64,000 bases of DNA from Streptomyces chrestomyceticus JCM 4735 (lineage in GTDB: Bacteria > Actinomycetota > Actinomycetes > Streptomycetales > Streptomycetaceae). The stretch spans positions 5,394,001-5,458,000 of the forward strand of contig NZ_BHZC01000001.1 of assembly GCF_003865135.1 (NCBI RefSeq). The letters are read 5' to 3'. This document shows, one piece after another, positions 63,104 through 64,000 of the stretch. A program made the position numbers and the translations under genes. The first letter of the stretch is position 1; each line of letters starts with the position of its first letter. The notes below the pieces were generated by a model. It was not told where the DNA came from, did not search any database, and worked only from the letters and a program-made list of their open reading frames with translations.

Positions 63104-64000
63104 CTAACCGTCATATTCGGGATTCGGTGGCATCCGCGGCTCCGGTACCAGTGGCCGGGCCTCGACCGTTGCGGTGAACAGCTCCCGGCCGTTCTGGTGC
63201 GCGGTGACGCGTACGTGGACGAGGCCGGACGAACCGGTGCGCGCGGCCCCCGATTCCGTCCCGGATTCCGCCCCCGAATCCGCTCCCGTTCCCACCCCTG
63301 ATTCCGTCCCTGGTTCCCCCACCTCGCCCTCCTGGCCGATTATCGTGGCCTCTATCCAGCACGGCGCGTCCAGTTCGGCGTACCGGGCGAATACGGCGCT
63401 CAAGCCGACGGGTATCACGGGCAGCGGGTGGAGTACGGCATGGACGGCCTGGTGCGTGGCTTCCAGCAGCAGCATCCCGGGTGCGTGGTCGACCGGGTGG
63501 TCGAAGATGACCGGGTGGGTGGTGTCCGCACGGAGCTGCCAGCGGTTGCGGGTGTCCGTGGGGGAGAGCACCACACTCTCGTACTGGGCGCGGGCCACCC
63601 GCCGCGGCGCGACCGGCGGCGGCAGCGGCACCGCGCGGGCCATCGCCTCGCGGGCGTCGCCGTATGCTCCGCGCAGGCGGCGGTAGACCGCCGGGGCGTG
63701 GCTGGTGAAACGCGCGACCGCGGTGCCGAGGCGGACGCCGTTCCGCGTCGCCTCGACGTCCATGGTCAGAGAGCTGAGGATGCCCCGGCGGCGCTTGATG
63801 CCGGAGCAGACGATGCGTAGTTCGATCTCGGTGGGGGCAGTCTCGGTACGCAGCACGCCGGGTTCGAGCGCATAAGTGAAGTGGTCCCAGATCAACTGGT
63901 GTCCGAACGGCACCTGATAAGCGAGGTGCGAGAGCAGCGGAATGGTCTGGCGGATCGTCTCGACGAGCAGAAGGGGGTCGTGCAGCCGGTTCCTGGAGGA
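63104..64000 (-). CDS. AfsA-family hotdog protein (5' partial)
   Basis: The gene runs off the right edge; 298 residues are visible. DPLLLVETIRQTI and PFGHQLIWDHF, then HPVIFDHPVDHAPGMLLLEA (both hotdog halves), match AfsA/ScbA proteins, which join a beta-keto acid to a glycerol unit when making gamma-butyrolactone signals. Near the C-terminus is a low-complexity Gly/Ser/Glu/Thr insert. Homologues without signal synthesis exist. It is upstream of, and on the same strand as, the putative peptide locus. No receptor gene is in view. Confidence 0.85.
   Translation of the reverse strand, partial: SSRNRLHDPLLLVETIRQTIPLLSHLAYQVPFGHQLIWDHFTYALEPGVLRTETAPTEIELRIVCSGIKRRRGILSSLTMDVEATRNGVRLGTAVARFTSHAPAVYRRLRGAYGDAREAMARAVPLPPPVAPRRVARAQYESVVLSPTDTRNRWQLRADTTHPVIFDHPVDHAPGMLLLEATHQAVHAVLHPLPVIPVGLSAVFARYAELDAPCWIEATIIGQEGEVGEPGTESGVGTGADSGAESGTESGAARTGSSGLVHVRVTAHQNGRELFTATVEARPLVPEPRMPPNPEYDG

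Noticed and set aside
62727..63107. Open frame of 126 codons on the plus strand
   Set aside because: Codon bias is poor, the product is Cys/Arg/Ser-rich without motif, and there is no ribosome site.
1..64000. CRISPR arrays, insertion sequences, phage genes
   Set aside because: No regularly spaced repeats, transposase or integrase motifs were seen on either strand.

Overview
The window is about 72% GC, has strongly G/C-ending codons, frequent GTG starts and 4-base ATGA/GTGA gene overlaps. It carries genes typical of Streptomyces and close relatives: WhiJ-like XRE/DUF397/HATPase sets, FO synthase for coenzyme F420, an AfsA-family protein, GPP34 and DUF4232 proteins. It reads as chromosome with a strong accessory content. 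No phage, transposase or CRISPR is visible. One tRNA, Arg(CCT), is present.

Layout. 1-6.0 kb: a catabolic operon (LLM monooxygenase, D-aminoacylase-type amidohydrolase, aldehyde dehydrogenase) followed by an APC permease. 6.1-9.8 kb: a small secreted protein, a serine beta-lactamase-like hydrolase divergent from a TetR regulator with a clear palindromic operator, and a thioredoxin-reductase-like flavoprotein. 9.9-13.3 kb: a WhiJ-like regulatory locus (HATPase, unknown, TPR protein on the minus strand; XRE plus DUF397 on the plus strand). 13.4-23.4 kb: Tat-exported PHP hydrolase, F420-type LLM oxidoreductase, fbiC, an NTPase-TPR protein and an ADP-ribosylglycohydrolase. 23.8-30.0 kb: a peptide-type ABC importer whose two ATPase genes meet at a repeat element and have lost a normal boundary. 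30-37.7 kb: SSS symporter, SDR, PLP aminotransferase, an unknown protein, a second XRE/DUF397 pair and GPP34. 37.9-45.2 kb: D,D-carboxypeptidase with a huge Ala/Lys-rich tail, GT-C-like glycosyltransferase, ArsR-like regulator divergent from an aberrant P450 plus an ICL/PEP-mutase enzyme. 45.2-50.5 kb: lipoprotein plus a frameshifted orphan sensor kinase, convergent with a caspase/propeller membrane protein that is preceded by EACC1, a conflict-system component. 50.7-57.6 kb: unknown protein, RecQ, DUF4232, cold-shock protein, tRNA, SulP transporter plus carbonic anhydrase. 57.7-64 kb: a candidate RiPP locus and a partial afsA-like gene.

The most interesting part is 57.7-62.6 kb. A 53-residue peptide with three Gly-Cys-Ile-Ser motifs in its C-terminal half has its own promoter and is followed by a strong hairpin. 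On the same strand come an adenylate-forming enzyme, a small protein with a WH...Y..C...H motif, an MFS exporter and a coupled membrane protein. This looks like an unclassified ribosomal peptide pathway. The second is the EACC1-caspase pair, in which the caspase is fused through a membrane helix to an extracellular propeller-like domain. All functional statements come from motif reading without searches.
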